Notes: generated from the letters alone by a model not told the origin. Numbered from the stretch's first letter, positions 24,785 through 34,052 are shown. The stretch: 64,000 nt of DNA from Halobacillus dabanensis (GCF_900114165.1 NZ_FOSB01000005.1:124001-188000), one strand, 5' to 3'. Program-made: numbers and translations.

Positions 24785-25504
24785 ATGGAGGCGAAGGATT
24801 TGGATCGTGCCAGAGAATTTTGTGAAACAGTGACGGCAGCTTTAGAACAGAACCGGTGTGAAGAAAATCGGGAGGCGATGGAAAAATATATGAAAAACCA
24901 CTTCTCCTTTTTCGGTATTAAAAGTCAGGAAAGGAAAAGGATCGTTGCCCCGATCATGAAAGAGTTCCAGGGCATTGATGAAGAAGAGCGTTTGAAAGCG
25001 GCGGTTCTCCTGTTTCAAAAGCCGGAACGAGAATGCCAATACGCAGCCCTGGCATTTTTAGAAAAAGGAGTGAAGAAGGCCCCGGAGCAAGCAATCGAAA
25101 CTTACAAGCAATTGCTTCAGACAAAGTCATGGTGGGACACTGTCGATCCGCTCGCCTCTAACTTGTGTGGGATGTATTTTTTACGGTATCCGGATAAACT
25201 CACACCGTATACAGAGGCATGGCGAACGTCGGATCATATGTGGGTCCGTCGCTCGAGTTTGCTTCATCAACTCAAGTACAAAGAAAAGACAGATGAAGAG
25301 CTGTTTTTCAGTACGATCGATACGCTTAAGAGTGAGAAGGAATTCTTCATTGAAAAAGCGATCGGCTGGGCATTGAGAGAGTATAGCAAAACAAATGCAG
25401 CAGCTGTGGTCCGTTATCTGGAAATGACTGATGTCCGACCGCTAAGCCGTAGGGAAGGTCTTAAATGGTTGAAAAATAAACACCCTGAGTTGCTGTCGTC
25501 CTGA
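24785..25504 (+). CDS. alkD: DNA alkylation repair glycosylase (AlkD-like)
   Basis: HEAT-like-repeat glycosylase that excises positively charged alkylated bases. 239 residues; KYMKNHFSFFGIKSQERK at 34-51, the catalytic-region KSWWDTVDPLASN near 117-128 with the Asp of WWD, then SSLLHQLKYKEKTDEELF and EKAIGWALREYSKTN match Bacillus AlkD strongly. ATG at 24785 has no SD. TTG at 24800, preceded by GGAGG at good distance, may be the real start, shortening the protein by five residues. It is monocistronic. Confidence 0.88.
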   Translation: MEAKDLDRAREFCETVTAALEQNRCEENREAMEKYMKNHFSFFGIKSQERKRIVAPIMKEFQGIDEEERLKAAVLLFQKPERECQYAALAFLEKGVKKAPEQAIETYKQLLQTKSWWDTVDPLASNLCGMYFLRYPDKLTPYTEAWRTSDHMWVRRSSLLHQLKYKEKTDEELFFSTIDTLKSEKEFFIEKAIGWALREYSKTNAAAVVRYLEMTDVRPLSRREGLKWLKNKHPELLSS

Positions 25505-25567
25505 GCGGAGGTTTAGGTAATCCCCTCCTTGTTTATAATGGTGATAAAAAGCAGGGAGCGGTGAAGG

Positions 25568-25975
25568 ATGAATATCATGGAGTGGTTCGATGCCACTTTT
25601 TTGCAAGAAACGATAGGCCTGTTGGATGATGACTTGTTGGATGTATTCGGATTAGAGCCATTTCATGTCCAGTTTGCACTTGTATTTCTATTCATGTTGG
25701 CACTCATGTGGGTCGTTAAACCTGTCATTGAATGGATGATGCTGAACCATTGGAAAACGCTGTCGAGTTATACGGCATGCACATTAATTGCACTTGTTTT
25801 TCTTCAGCTCGTCGACCGTTATGCAATGGCTGATACAACTTCGACTCTGCCCGGTTATTACTGGTCTGTGTGTCTTTTGGCCATCAGCAGTTTCGGCTTA
25901 GTTTATGTGGGAGTCAAAGGGATGAGAAAACTGTATGTCCGGTTAACGAAACGGAGTAAAAGAAAAGCCGCATGA
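25568..25975 (+). CDS. hypothetical membrane protein
   Basis: 135 residues with three hydrophobic segments (about 36-52, 66-82 and 95-115) and a basic tail ending KRSKRKAA. ATG at 25568 follows GGGAGCGGTGAAGG. No family is recognised. It sits 63 bases after alkD on the same strand and may share its transcript. A weak hairpin near 26014-26062 with an AAAACAAGAAG stem follows. Confidence 0.6.
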   Translation: MNIMEWFDATFLQETIGLLDDDLLDVFGLEPFHVQFALVFLFMLALMWVVKPVIEWMMLNHWKTLSSYTACTLIALVFLQLVDRYAMADTTSTLPGYYWSVCLLAISSFGLVYVGVKGMRKLYVRLTKRSKRKAA

Positions 25976-26160
25976 TATGCAATTTAAGCACTCATTAAAA
26001 AAGAGAATAGAGAAAAAAACAAGAAGTCCCATACAATTTTTATTTGGCCTTCTTGTTTTTATTTGCAATCAACCAACCTTGTGACATGATTAAGTTTTCT
26101 AAATGAAAATACATAATTTGTAACTTATTAGAAGAAATTAACCAAGGAGGAGGTGACAAA

Positions 26161-26712
26161 ATGCCAAATCCTTTTGAGGCTGTTTGGAATACTTTGAAAA
26201 CAACGATTGATAATACGGATGAGCCTAAATCTCCTTTGCATGTCATCGAAGTGGGGGACTGCTGGAAGTATTTATCCTTGGTGGAAGAGTTTACACGCTA
26301 TGAAGAAGTAGGTTTGAATACGACGACAGATGACGAAGTGAAAGAAATGTTAAAGGATGCGATTCAATTATGTGAATCCCAAATCAAGAGATTGAGCCAA
26401 TTTATGAAACAAGAAGGCATTCCCTTACCAGAAGTAACCTCATCAAAGCCGAACTCCAAGCCGAATGAAGTTCCTTTAGGTGTAAAATTGACAGATGATG
26501 AACTTGCCAATGGGGTAGCTTTTAAATTAGTGACTTGTATGACGCAAAATGCAAAAGCACAAGCAGACGCAATAAGAAGTGATCTTGCTATCCTGTGGCT
26601 TAATTTTTATTCGGAATGGGTCGAGTTTGGTACTACATTAAAAGTACTAATGCGTAAACGAGGATGGCTGAAGGTTCCGCCTTATTATTACCCGCCTGGT
26701 GGGCCGCATTGA
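26161..26712 (+). CDS. DUF3231 family protein (spore coat-like, single domain)
   Basis: 183 residues. The C-terminal block (LTDDELANGVAFKLVT ... RSDLAILWLNFYSEWVEFG ... LMRKRGWLKVPPYYYPPG) is the characteristic end of DUF3231, a ferritin-like helical family that includes Bacillus spore proteins. Typical members carry two such halves of about 330 residues in total, whereas this one has a single half. ATG at 26161 follows AAGGAGGAGGTGA. The N-terminal part is divergent. A spore-associated role is inferred. Confidence 0.72.
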   Translation: MPNPFEAVWNTLKTTIDNTDEPKSPLHVIEVGDCWKYLSLVEEFTRYEEVGLNTTTDDEVKEMLKDAIQLCESQIKRLSQFMKQEGIPLPEVTSSKPNSKPNEVPLGVKLTDDELANGVAFKLVTCMTQNAKAQADAIRSDLAILWLNFYSEWVEFGTTLKVLMRKRGWLKVPPYYYPPGGPH

Positions 26713-26721
26713 TCATTAAAA

Positions 26722-26758
26722 CGAAACCGGCTCCATGCGCAAGAGTCGGCTTTTTTAT
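26722..26758 (+). terminator. terminator after DUF3231 gene
   Basis: CCGGCTC / GAGTCGG stem with one G-U pair and TTTTTT. Confidence 0.6.
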
Positions 26759-26973
26759 TGGTTATCAGGGAGAGACTGATGTTGGCCGGAAAAGGTGAAG
26801 ATGAGGATCGGGCTATTTACCAGAATAACAATTTGGTGATTCTAAGCACTTTTCATGTCGGATTCTATTAAGGGTTTTACAATTTGTGTTGCTGACCCAG
26901 CCCTTTAGAATGTGAAACATCCCCTTCTTTTTTTGTATAATACTATAGACAGAGATGAAAAGGGGGAGACATC

Positions 26974-27174
26974 ATGGAAATCGGCATCTTTTTTCTGATT
27001 TTTTTACTATTCGGAGCGGGACTGCTCATCCTGAATATTGTGACAAGCGTATGGGCCTATCGTGACTCCATTCGGAAAGGGAAGAATTCAACCTATAGTC
27101 TGGTCGTCCTGATCGGGACATTGTTTTTCCCGCTTGTCGGTTTGATTGTATACTTGATCATTAGAAATGACTGA
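26974..27174 (+). CDS. small two-helix membrane protein (PLDc_N-like)
   Basis: 66 residues: helix about 5-28, a polar loop AYRDSIRKGKNST, and a second helix 41-63 ending LIIRND. The spacing W-A-Y-R-D ... FFPLVGLIVYLI resembles the PLDc_N (phospholipase D nuclease N-terminal) small membrane domain. ATG at 26974 follows AAAAGGGGGAGAC. A perfect terminator begins at the stop codon. The function is unknown. Confidence 0.62.
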   Translation: MEIGIFFLIFLLFGAGLLILNIVTSVWAYRDSIRKGKNSTYSLVVLIGTLFFPLVGLIVYLIIRND

Positions 27175-27203
27175 AAAAGAGCGTGCAGCACGCTCTTTTT
27201 TAT
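27174..27203 (+). terminator. terminator after small membrane protein
   Basis: Perfect stem AAAAAGAGCGTG / CACGCTCTTTTT with a CAG loop. Confidence 0.85.
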
Positions 27204-27322
27204 GTTGGTGATGGAAGGAGAAAGAAAGACATTTCCTTTCGACAATTCAAGGGAATCGCTTCACATTCACTCTTCGGCCGACGATATATAAAGTGGATTA
27301 CATAAAGGAAGGGCGATGCTCT

Positions 27323-28228
27323 GTGAACCAGAATCAAGGCATATTACTAGAAAGCGGAACAAACGAGTTAGAAATCGTCGAGTTCGGAGTAGGAAACAAC
27401 CGTTTCGGCATCAATGTAATAAAAGTGAAAGAAATATTGAACCCACAACCAATTACCAAAATCCCTCACTCTCACCGTTCGGTGGAGGGAATCATAGAAA
27501 TCCGGGGGGAAGTAGTGCCCGTCGTAGACGTAGCCCATGCTTTGGGATTTTCCCCTTCAGAAAACCCCAAACAGGATAAGTTCATTCTTTCCGAATTCAA
27601 CAAAACGAAGATTGTATTCCACGTCCACACCGTGACACAAATTCACCGGATTTCCTGGGAACAGATCGAAAAGCCGAACAAAATGTACCAGGGACTTGAA
27701 ACCCAAATCACTGGGGTGATCAAAATGGAGGAAGATATGCTTCTTCTGTTAGACTTTGAAAAAGTGGTGGCAGACATCAACCCGGAATCAAGCATCCATA
27801 CGGATCAGTTGCGCGAGTTGGGTACTCGGGAGCGCTCCTTGAAGAAGATCCTCATCGCAGAAGATTCCGCAATGCTGCGCGCGATGTTACAAGAAACGTT
27901 GAGTGAAGCTGGTTATGAAAATACGGTCAGTTTCGAGGATGGGAAAGAAGCGTATGAGCATTTAGAGGCAATGTTAGAAGAAGGAAAGGCCGTGGAGGAT
28001 GAATATCAGCTTATCATTACAGATATCGAAATGCCGCGTATGGATGGCCATCATTTCACTCGTTTATTGAAAGAACATAGTGATTTGAACAGATTGCCTG
28101 TGGTGATTTTCTCTTCATTGATTACAGATGATCTTCGTCATAAAGGAGATATCGTCGGAGCGGATGCCCAAGTTTCCAAGCCGGAAATAGTAGAGCTTGT
28201 CAAAATTATCGATCATCATATTCTATAA
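27323..28228 (+). CDS. cheV: chemotaxis protein CheV
   Basis: Couples chemoreceptors to CheA and takes part in adaptation. 301 residues: an N-terminal CheW domain (about 15-155; IVEFGVGNNRFGINVIKVKEIL, RGEVVPVVDV) fused to a receiver domain (about 170-300; ILIAEDSAMLRAML, phospho-Asp in LIITDIEMPRMDG, Lys in QVSKPEIVE). GTG at 27323 has AAAGGAAGGG ten bases before. The frame is open back to TTG at 27293 without an SD. A chemotaxis gene implies motility. patA-cheV-ykyB proximity is as in B. subtilis. Confidence 0.93.
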   Translation: MNQNQGILLESGTNELEIVEFGVGNNRFGINVIKVKEILNPQPITKIPHSHRSVEGIIEIRGEVVPVVDVAHALGFSPSENPKQDKFILSEFNKTKIVFHVHTVTQIHRISWEQIEKPNKMYQGLETQITGVIKMEEDMLLLLDFEKVVADINPESSIHTDQLRELGTRERSLKKILIAEDSAMLRAMLQETLSEAGYENTVSFEDGKEAYEHLEAMLEEGKAVEDEYQLIITDIEMPRMDGHHFTRLLKEHSDLNRLPVVIFSSLITDDLRHKGDIVGADAQVSKPEIVELVKIIDHHIL

Positions 28229-28234
28229 CCCAAA

Positions 28235-28268
28235 AAAACGCCGCTATCCCAAAGCGGCGTTTTTAATT
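28235..28268 (+). terminator. terminator after cheV
   Basis: AACGCCGCT / AGCGGCGTT stem with a T-run. Confidence 0.85.
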
Positions 28269-28432
28269 TGCTCATGCGCATTTTGAGTGCTGAAGGGGGG
28301 ATGGCAGCTACTCGTCCACCAGGTCGACCAGATACTCGCGCCAAAAGAAGAAGATTCAAGGAACGAAAAAGCACATTCCATGAACCTTCTTCTGAATGAA
28401 TGGATGCTTTTACGATTCAATAGTACATCTTA

Positions 28433-28471
28433 TAGCAAAGAGGCGAAGCGTTTCCCATAGCCTCTTTGCTA
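28433..28471. terminator. strong hairpin between cheV and a - strand small gene
   Basis: TAGCAAAGAGGC / GCCTCTTTGCTA, perfect 12-base stem with a ~15-base loop. It lies 25 bases past the stop of the - strand gene but lacks a T-run on either strand. Confidence 0.5.
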
Positions 28472-28495
28472 CGTTAATATCACAGCATCCGGTCT

Positions 28496-28708
28496 TTAGC
28501 TTTCTGGGTTCACTCGGTTGAACAGTTCGTCATGCCAGGCATAGGCATGTTTTGATATAGTCTCCGGTCCTTCTTTTGTAGGGGAAGCATCTACGATCAT
28601 CCTTTGCTGCTCGTCTGATAGGTGTTCGAAGGCAGCGCGCATTTCTGTCGTGTATTCCATATACTTTTTCAAATGATATAAGAAATCTTCCAATTCATTC
28701 TGTGACAT
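28496..28708 (-). CDS. hypothetical 70-residue acidic protein
   Basis: MSQNELEDFLYHLKKYMEYT..., soluble, helical and acidic, with no recognised family. ATG at 28708 follows GAGGAGGATG on the - strand. It lies 70 bases downstream of ykyB on the same strand and may be cotranscribed. Confidence 0.6.
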   Translation of the reverse strand: MSQNELEDFLYHLKKYMEYTTEMRAAFEHLSDEQQRMIVDASPTKEGPETISKHAYAWHDELFNRVNPES

Positions 28709-28779
28709 CTAGATCATCCTCCTCTGCTTGTCTATTCCTTCTTCATAGGAAAATGAAACCTGTAATAGGGAGGAGGAGT

Positions 28780-29247
28780 CTATCGTCTTCTGCGCCTCTG
28801 GTTCCAGGGGGAGCCTGTAGGTTGTCCAAGCATGCTCGGTTGTGCTGTTGTTTGGAAAGCAGGAGTTTGCTTGTTCGATTGTTTCCAGTTCAGATATTGG
28901 TAGAGGTTGCGTTTGGCTCTCGACAAGGACAGTTTGGGTTTTGGATTCCGGTAAGACTGGTCGACTTTACCTAAGTGTTCCAATTGTTGGAAGTCTTCCT
29001 TGTGCGCAGGAATATGGAAGTAATAGCCGCCGATTTCAATGAGGAGGGTCGAGTGCTGTTGGCTGAATTTCGGATGATCGGAAAAATGAAGCCCGACTTT
29101 CTTCGCGCGGTTTTCTTTCAGGAGTTTATCAATCGTATATTTTTTAATGTCATATAGATGTTTCGGCTCTGGGGCCGTTTTGGCGTGGCGGTTGACGATG
29201 AATAGAGATTCGGCCAATTCAAGGTTAGATAGGGTATTGTCTTTCAT
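28780..29247 (-). CDS. ykyB: YkyB family protein
   Basis: 155 residues. The block VNRHAKTAPEPKHLYDIKK, KVGLHFSDHPKFSQQHSTLLIEIGGYYFH and DQSYRNPKPKLSLSRAKRNL matches B. subtilis YkyB closely. The function is unknown. The C-terminus ends in five arginines (NQRRRRR), which is unusual and may bind nucleic acid or be a neutral tail. It lies next to cheV as in B. subtilis, here in the opposite orientation. Confidence 0.85.
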   Translation of the reverse strand: MKDNTLSNLELAESLFIVNRHAKTAPEPKHLYDIKKYTIDKLLKENRAKKVGLHFSDHPKFSQQHSTLLIEIGGYYFHIPAHKEDFQQLEHLGKVDQSYRNPKPKLSLSRAKRNLYQYLNWKQSNKQTPAFQTTAQPSMLGQPTGSPWNQRRRRR

Positions 29248-29310
29248 CTATAGTCTCCTTTCCCATTAAAGTATAGCTTTCTTCTTTTTGTTTTACAACT
29301 TTTTACATCA

Positions 29311-29871
29311 TCATTGTTCGTCTATTATACTTTTGAGTTCATCGACGATTTTTTGTACAGAAGCTGCTTCTGTTCCACTGTAACTTTCGTGGATATTTCC
29401 ATCAGGATCGACGATGAAGAAACTTGTACCGTGAGCGACTTGATCAGAGTCTTCCATCTTTTTAACTGGTGATTGGAATGATTTGATCGACCATTCTTTC
29501 ACTTCCTGGTAACTGTACCCTGTTAGAAAATTCCATTGCTCATAGTCAGGTCGATAGTTTTCAGCAAAAGCCAGCAATTCTTCTTCTGTATCATTTTCAG
29601 GGTCGACACTTATGGAAACGAGCTGGACATCAAGGTTCTCTTCCTGCAACTGTGTTTGAAGACGGCTCATGTTGCCTGTCATCGGTGGGCAGACGGTCTC
29701 GCAGTTGGTGAAAATGAAATCTGCTACCCAATATTCGCCTGCATAGTCATCAGGTATAGAAATGTCCTCACCATGTTGATTGACAGCATTCAACTCTTCG
29801 ATATCACCGGAGCCGCAAGCTGTCGTTATTAATAAAAGGATGACTAAACTGCTCCATAATCTGAACTTCAT
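29311..29871 (-). CDS. SCO1/SenC family copper-binding lipoprotein
   Basis: Membrane-anchored thioredoxin-fold protein that assists CuA assembly in cytochrome oxidase. 186 residues: a lipobox signal peptide (LLITTAC, lipid Cys19), the CxxxC copper site CETVCPPM (Cys57, Cys61) and the distal His in VAHGTSFF. This is the set of ligands of BsSco/YpmQ. ATG at 29871 is chosen over an upstream start in the same frame because TTGGAG lies before it and it gives a compact signal peptide. It is monocistronic. Confidence 0.88.
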   Translation of the reverse strand: MKFRLWSSLVILLLITTACGSGDIEELNAVNQHGEDISIPDDYAGEYWVADFIFTNCETVCPPMTGNMSRLQTQLQEENLDVQLVSISVDPENDTEEELLAFAENYRPDYEQWNFLTGYSYQEVKEWSIKSFQSPVKKMEDSDQVAHGTSFFIVDPDGNIHESYSGTEAASVQKIVDELKSIIDEQ

Positions 29872-29967
29872 AAAATACTCCAACTTTCTAAAATTGATTC
29901 TAGTGTATCACTAGTTCTGTCAATATTCCTAATACTTTATCGACTATCCTATCACTTTATGAGCTGT

Positions 29968-30831
29968 TCAAGGAGATTCCTCTGTTTTTAAATGAAAAAC
30001 GGATATTTCCGGTCGGCATAAAAAGCGATAAGGAAGCCTTGTTGTTCCAATTCCACGACTCACATAAAGCTGTAATCCTTCCTCTAATGGATAGTGACCC
30101 TCAACGAAATGTTCCGCAACCGGTGGAGTGACCAGATAGCCGAAGAAAGGAAGTTGTACTTGTCCTCCATGACTATGACCTGACAGTTGGACATCGATCG
30201 GGTAGTGCTGATACTGCAAAGCAACGTCAGGTTCATGGACCATGAGCAAGGTGAATGAATCACCGGGAGCTTTGGAAAGTGTTTGATCTATATCAGGCTT
30301 TCCCAGCATGACGTCATCCACACCGGCAAGCGTAAAGCTTGAACCCCCGTTTTGGATAGAGACATGCTCATTTTGTAAAAGTTGAAAACCACCTCGCTCC
30401 ATGACTTCACGGATTTTCTCTGTTCCATAACCACCGTGGTCATGGTTGCCATAGATCCAATACTTCCCCATGGGTGCCTTTATTTTTTTCAAAATCTCCA
30501 CAAGTCTGGGAGGAAAAGAGTAGGTATGAGGCTCATCGACGAGGTCGCCTGTAAACAGGATCAGCTCAGGCTCCTCCACGTTGATCCGATCGACAAGTTT
30601 CTCTAAATCATTCAGGTCGTAATGGAACCCTATATGGGTATCGGAAAATTGGAGGACTCGGAAATTATGAAAATGCCGGGGGATTTTACTATGGGTAATA
30701 TCATGTTTTTGGACGGTCAACATATGTGGTTCTATGTAACGAGCATACGAATAACCGAACGTGCTTAAGCCGATAGCGGCTGCTGCGCTCGTTAGTAATC
30801 GTTTGATAAATGTGCGCCGGGTAATTTTCAT
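29968..30831 (-). CDS. ykuE: Tat-exported metallophosphoesterase YkuE
   Basis: Calcineurin-like phosphoesterase, 287 residues. The twin-arginine signal TRRTFIKRLL lies at 4-13. Metal-site motifs follow: FSDTHIG, FTGDLVDEP, YGNHDHGG, and a C-terminal LSGHSHGGQVQLPFFG. In B. subtilis YkuE is Tat-exported to the cell wall and needs its metal for it. It stands divergently next to fadH (ykuF), the same neighbours as in B. subtilis. Confidence 0.9.
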   Translation of the reverse strand: MKITRRTFIKRLLTSAAAAIGLSTFGYSYARYIEPHMLTVQKHDITHSKIPRHFHNFRVLQFSDTHIGFHYDLNDLEKLVDRINVEEPELILFTGDLVDEPHTYSFPPRLVEILKKIKAPMGKYWIYGNHDHGGYGTEKIREVMERGGFQLLQNEHVSIQNGGSSFTLAGVDDVMLGKPDIDQTLSKAPGDSFTLLMVHEPDVALQYQHYPIDVQLSGHSHGGQVQLPFFGYLVTPPVAEHFVEGHYPLEEGLQLYVSRGIGTTRLPYRFLCRPEISVFHLKTEESP

Positions 30832-30977
30832 AGCGTCTCTCCTCTGAATTCTTTTGCCATTATAACATGGGGAATGGAAAGAATACGTCGAAATTTTATA
30901 CTAATTTTAAAAATGAACAGGTATTCAGTTTATGTATGTGGAATGTATTAAAAGAAGATCAAAGGAGGGCGTACATA

Positions 30978-31745
30978 ATGAAAGATCAAGTTGTAATTGT
31001 AACAGGCGGTTCGAGTGGAATGGGGCTTCATATGGCAAAGCGGTTTGTCCAAGAAGGAGCAAAGGTCGCGATTACTGGCCGTAATCTTGAACGATTAGAA
31101 GAAGCGAAAAAAGAAATTGCGGGGGGAGGAGAAGGTTCCGTCCATTGCATTCAGATGGATGTGCGCGAAGTGGAAGATACACAAAGGATGGTTTCTGAAA
31201 CCATAGACGCATTCGGCCGGATCGATCATCTTGTCAACAATGCGGCAGGCAATTTCATCGCACCAGCGGAAGAGCTGTCACCGAATGGGTGGAACTCGGT
31301 CATCAACATCGTTTTGAACGGAACCTTCTATTGCAGCCAAGCAGTCGGAAAGTATTGGATTGAGAATAAAATCAAAGGATCGATATTAAATATTGTGGCA
31401 ACATATGCATGGAGTGCAGGTGCTGGTGTCATCCATTCTGCTTCAGCAAAATCGGGCGTGTTGACGATGACCCGTACCCTCGCTGTGGAGTGGGGATCAA
31501 AATACGGAATCCGTGCAAATGCGATCGCACCAGGGCCGATCGAACGCACGGGCGGGGCCGAGAAACTTTTCCAATCTGAAAAAGCCGCTCAGCGTACACT
31601 TGCTTCCGTTCCGCTCGGCCGTTTAGGGAAGCCTGAGGAAATTGCAAGTCTTGCCAAGTTCATCCTCTCCGAAGACAGTGCCTATATGAACGGGGAAGTG
31701 GTTACGCTAGATGGCGGGCAATGGCTGAATAAATTTCCTTTTTAA
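30978..31745 (+). CDS. fadH: 2,4-dienoyl-CoA reductase (FadH, SDR family)
   Basis: NADPH-dependent reductase needed for oxidation of unsaturated fatty acids. 255 residues: cofactor motif TGGSSGMG at 10-17, NNAAGNFIAP (about 89) and the SASAKSGV lysine region (about 160). The YxxxK tyrosine is replaced by the dienoyl-CoA-reductase arrangement (ATYAWSAGAGVIHSASAK). ATG at 30978 follows AAAGGAGGG; the longer open frame from 30867 lacks a site. Partner of ykuE in gene order. Confidence 0.88.
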   Translation: MKDQVVIVTGGSSGMGLHMAKRFVQEGAKVAITGRNLERLEEAKKEIAGGGEGSVHCIQMDVREVEDTQRMVSETIDAFGRIDHLVNNAAGNFIAPAEELSPNGWNSVINIVLNGTFYCSQAVGKYWIENKIKGSILNIVATYAWSAGAGVIHSASAKSGVLTMTRTLAVEWGSKYGIRANAIAPGPIERTGGAEKLFQSEKAAQRTLASVPLGRLGKPEEIASLAKFILSEDSAYMNGEVVTLDGGQWLNKFPF

Positions 31746-31763
31746 TAGAGGGGAAGAAGAATA

Positions 31764-31958
31764 ATGGAGAAGAAGTGTTTCTTTTGTAAGAAGACGTATA
31801 CACTGGACCGCTCAGACCCTCAGTACATGAAGCTAAGCAAAAATCCAAAAGCATCCTATGTGTGTAAATCCTGTAACCAATCCATGCAAAAGGACGCACA
31901 GACGAGCACTGGATTGCATCCGGATTTGATTGATTCTCATGATAAGTTTTTAAGGTGA
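31764..31958 (+). CDS. small zinc-ribbon protein (DUF2197/YlaI-like)
   Basis: 64 residues with two CxxC knuckles, CFFCKK at 5-10 and CKSCNQ at 34-39, giving a four-Cys zinc site. The spacing resembles the DUF2197 (YlaI) family of unknown function. It starts 18 bases after fadH, with GAGGGGAAGAAG upstream, so the two probably form an operon. A perfect terminator follows. Confidence 0.7.
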   Translation: MEKKCFFCKKTYTLDRSDPQYMKLSKNPKASYVCKSCNQSMQKDAQTSTGLHPDLIDSHDKFLR

Positions 31959-31965
31959 ATAGAAG

Positions 31966-32009
31966 CAAAAAAAGGACGAAATCATCGGCGATTTCGTCCT
32001 TTTTTTATT
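31966..32009 (+). terminator. terminator after zinc-ribbon gene
   Basis: AAAAAAAGGACGAAAT / ATTTCGTCCTTTTTTT, perfect stem. Confidence 0.85.
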
Positions 32010-32035
32010 TTGTAATCGATTAAGTAATTCAAAGA

Positions 32036-32076
32036 AAATCCCCTCCCGACAGTTGGTCGGAGAGGGAGGAGATTTA
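32036..32076 (-). terminator. terminator of dicarboxylate symporter
   Basis: Imperfect AAATCCCCTCCC / GGGAGGAGATTT stem immediately after the - strand stop. Confidence 0.55.
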
Positions 32077-33291
32077 TTGGGAAGTTTCTTCCGATTTGTT
32101 AATCACAGTCGTTCCGACAAGGTCTCCAGTCACATTCAAAGCAGTAGCTCCCATTCCGATCAGAACATCAACAGAAGCAAGCAATGCGACAGCTTCCATC
32201 GGTAAGCCGACTTGAGAAAATACCGTAGCAATCATGATGATCCCTGCCCCTGGAACACCTGCTGTACCGACGGAAGCAAGTGTGCCGACAATGACAATTT
32301 GTAATATGGAAGCCAAACTCAATGGATCACCAATGACATTGGCAGCAAAGACAGCTGATACAGCGATTCGAATCGCTGCGCCGTCCATGTTTATCGTAGC
32401 CCCAAGCGGGAGGCTGAACCCGTATAAGCTTTTACTCAAACCTAAGTTACGGGCTGCATGTAACGTGACAGGGAGGGTCCCTGAGCTGCTTTGTGTGACA
32501 AATGCGGTAATCATAGGCGTGCGCGCTTCTTTTAAGAAAGCACCTGGTTTTCGTTTCGTAAAGATTAAAATCATAAAATAAAGAGCTAGTTGAACAAAAA
32601 GAGCGACATAAAGGACGATAACAAAATTCCCCAAAGATAAGAGGGTGTCTGCTCCTTGCGTTCCGACTATCCCGGAGATGATTGCGAAAATCCCTACTGG
32701 TACATACTGGAGAATTCCTTTCATGACTGTCAGGGTCGCTTCATTCAATCCTTCCACAACTTTGTATAAGTGATTTCCGACTTCCTGATACGAATGGGAA
32801 GAGCGGAGGTAGGCAATAGCAATACCGAATACTAGTGCGGTAAAGATGATTCCCAGGAGATTCATCTCCGTCAATGCCTGGACGATGTTATCCGGTACAA
32901 TGTTCAGTAGTACACTCGTCACGCCAGGGGTGTCCGGTACTTCCACATTCTCGCTGGTGCCCAAAGACACCCCGGTACCTGGGTTGAACAGGCTCGCTAC
33001 AGCAACTCCAACGAGAATGGCGAGAGCCGATGTTCCTATATAGTAAAGGAACACTTTCCCTCCTTTTCGACCAAGGCTTCCAAGTTCCGCCTGATTTACC
33101 CCGACAATCAACGTGAATAAAATGAGAGGGACGATTATGAATTTCAACAGACGAAGCAGTAAATCTCCGAAGGGTGCGAGAACAGATGCATCTTCTCCAA
33201 AAAGCAGACCGGTGACAATACCTAAGAGGAGAGCAACTGTGATCTTCTTAATAAGAGAAGCGTCTATATATATGCTCCAAAGCTTTTTCAA
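32074..33291 (-). CDS. DAACS family dicarboxylate/amino acid:cation symporter
   Basis: Glutamate/aspartate or dicarboxylate uptake coupled to Na+ or H+, 405 residues. The HP1 serine motif SSSGTLPVT (about 270), the ion-site NMDGAAIRIAVSAVF (about 300), AGVPGAGII (about 345) and NVTGDLVGT near the C-terminus define the family. The start is TTG at 33291 with AAAGGAGG nine bases upstream and encodes MKKLWS. The substrate (glutamate, aspartate or C4 acid) cannot be fixed. Confidence 0.9.
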   Translation of the reverse strand: MKKLWSIYIDASLIKKITVALLLGIVTGLLFGEDASVLAPFGDLLLRLLKFIIVPLILFTLIVGVNQAELGSLGRKGGKVFLYYIGTSALAILVGVAVASLFNPGTGVSLGTSENVEVPDTPGVTSVLLNIVPDNIVQALTEMNLLGIIFTALVFGIAIAYLRSSHSYQEVGNHLYKVVEGLNEATLTVMKGILQYVPVGIFAIISGIVGTQGADTLLSLGNFVIVLYVALFVQLALYFMILIFTKRKPGAFLKEARTPMITAFVTQSSSGTLPVTLHAARNLGLSKSLYGFSLPLGATINMDGAAIRIAVSAVFAANVIGDPLSLASILQIVIVGTLASVGTAGVPGAGIIMIATVFSQVGLPMEAVALLASVDVLIGMGATALNVTGDLVGTTVINKSEETSQ

Positions 33292-33595
33292 TCAAAAAAC
33301 CTCCTTTTAAATGGTAAAAAGTAAATGTATTAATCCTGATCGATTTACTAAAGATTACTAGCATACGATAAAGGATGTTTTTTTCTCTGTCAACGCTCCT
33401 GCTTTTCCAGAAAAAATATTGGTAAAAGGGGGAGTACTCATGATAGTAGTGACCTGCTCCACCAAGGAGTACAGCCTATGAAATGGTAGAAAACATTCTG
33501 CAGCTGCTTTACCCTTCAATTTTTCATATACCCTGGGGCAGTAATTTTCATTATCATAAAAAAGAAGAGAAAAATTAAGCGTTTTTGTTTACTTC

Positions 33596-33614
33596 TATAC
33601 CTATACGGGGTATA
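33596..33614 (+). promoter_or_regulatory. CsoR operator
   Basis: TATACCTATACGGGGTATA, a G/C-tract pseudo-palindrome like known copper-responsive CsoR boxes, about 110 bases before csoR. A weaker similar sequence, TATACCCTGGGGCAGTA, stands at 33527-33543. The remaining 33292-33720 space holds only a possible 13-codon ORF at 33440 (MIVVTCSTKEYSL) behind GGGGGAG. Confidence 0.65.
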
Positions 33615-33721
33615 TTAATAAGTGTAGAACACTCTACGGACATCACTTGTTCGGTTGCATAAGCCAGATATTTCACCCGATTCAATAGGATATACAGTTT
33701 ATAAAAAAAGGAGAATCACAA

Positions 33722-34039
33722 ATGACAGAACATATCTTACCGGAAGATAGCGGGAAGAAACCTGCGAAGCCTAGGACGGATGAGGAAAAACAGGCGGTTT
33801 TAAACCGGTTGAAGCGTATTGAAGGCCAAGTTCGCGGCATTCAGAAAATGGTGGAAGAAGATCGTTATTGTGTAGATATACTTGTTCAAATATCAGCAAT
33901 TAACAAAGCTTTGAATAAAGTTGGCTTTAATCTCTTAGAGCGCCACACCCACCATTGTGTCAAAGATGCCATCCAAAAAGGAAATGGGGACGAAGCAATC
34001 GATGAACTGATGAAGGTTCTGCAGCAATTCTCCAAATAA
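33722..34039 (+). CDS. csoR: copper-sensing transcriptional repressor CsoR
   Basis: Copper(I)-responsive repressor of the operon it heads. 105 residues, all-helical. The Cu ligands Cys50, His75 and Cys79 (ERHTHHC) match Cys45/His70/Cys74 of B. subtilis CsoR with a five-residue offset, and the [18 protein letters not shown]-binding helix is present. It starts with AAAGGAG upstream and lies 13 bases before copA. The N-terminal 20 residues are a hydrophilic extension. Confidence 0.92.
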   Translation: MTEHILPEDSGKKPAKPRTDEEKQAVLNRLKRIEGQVRGIQKMVEEDRYCVDILVQISAINKALNKVGFNLLERHTHHCVKDAIQKGNGDEAIDELMKVLQQFSK

Positions 34040-34052
34040 GGAGGTTTTTTAT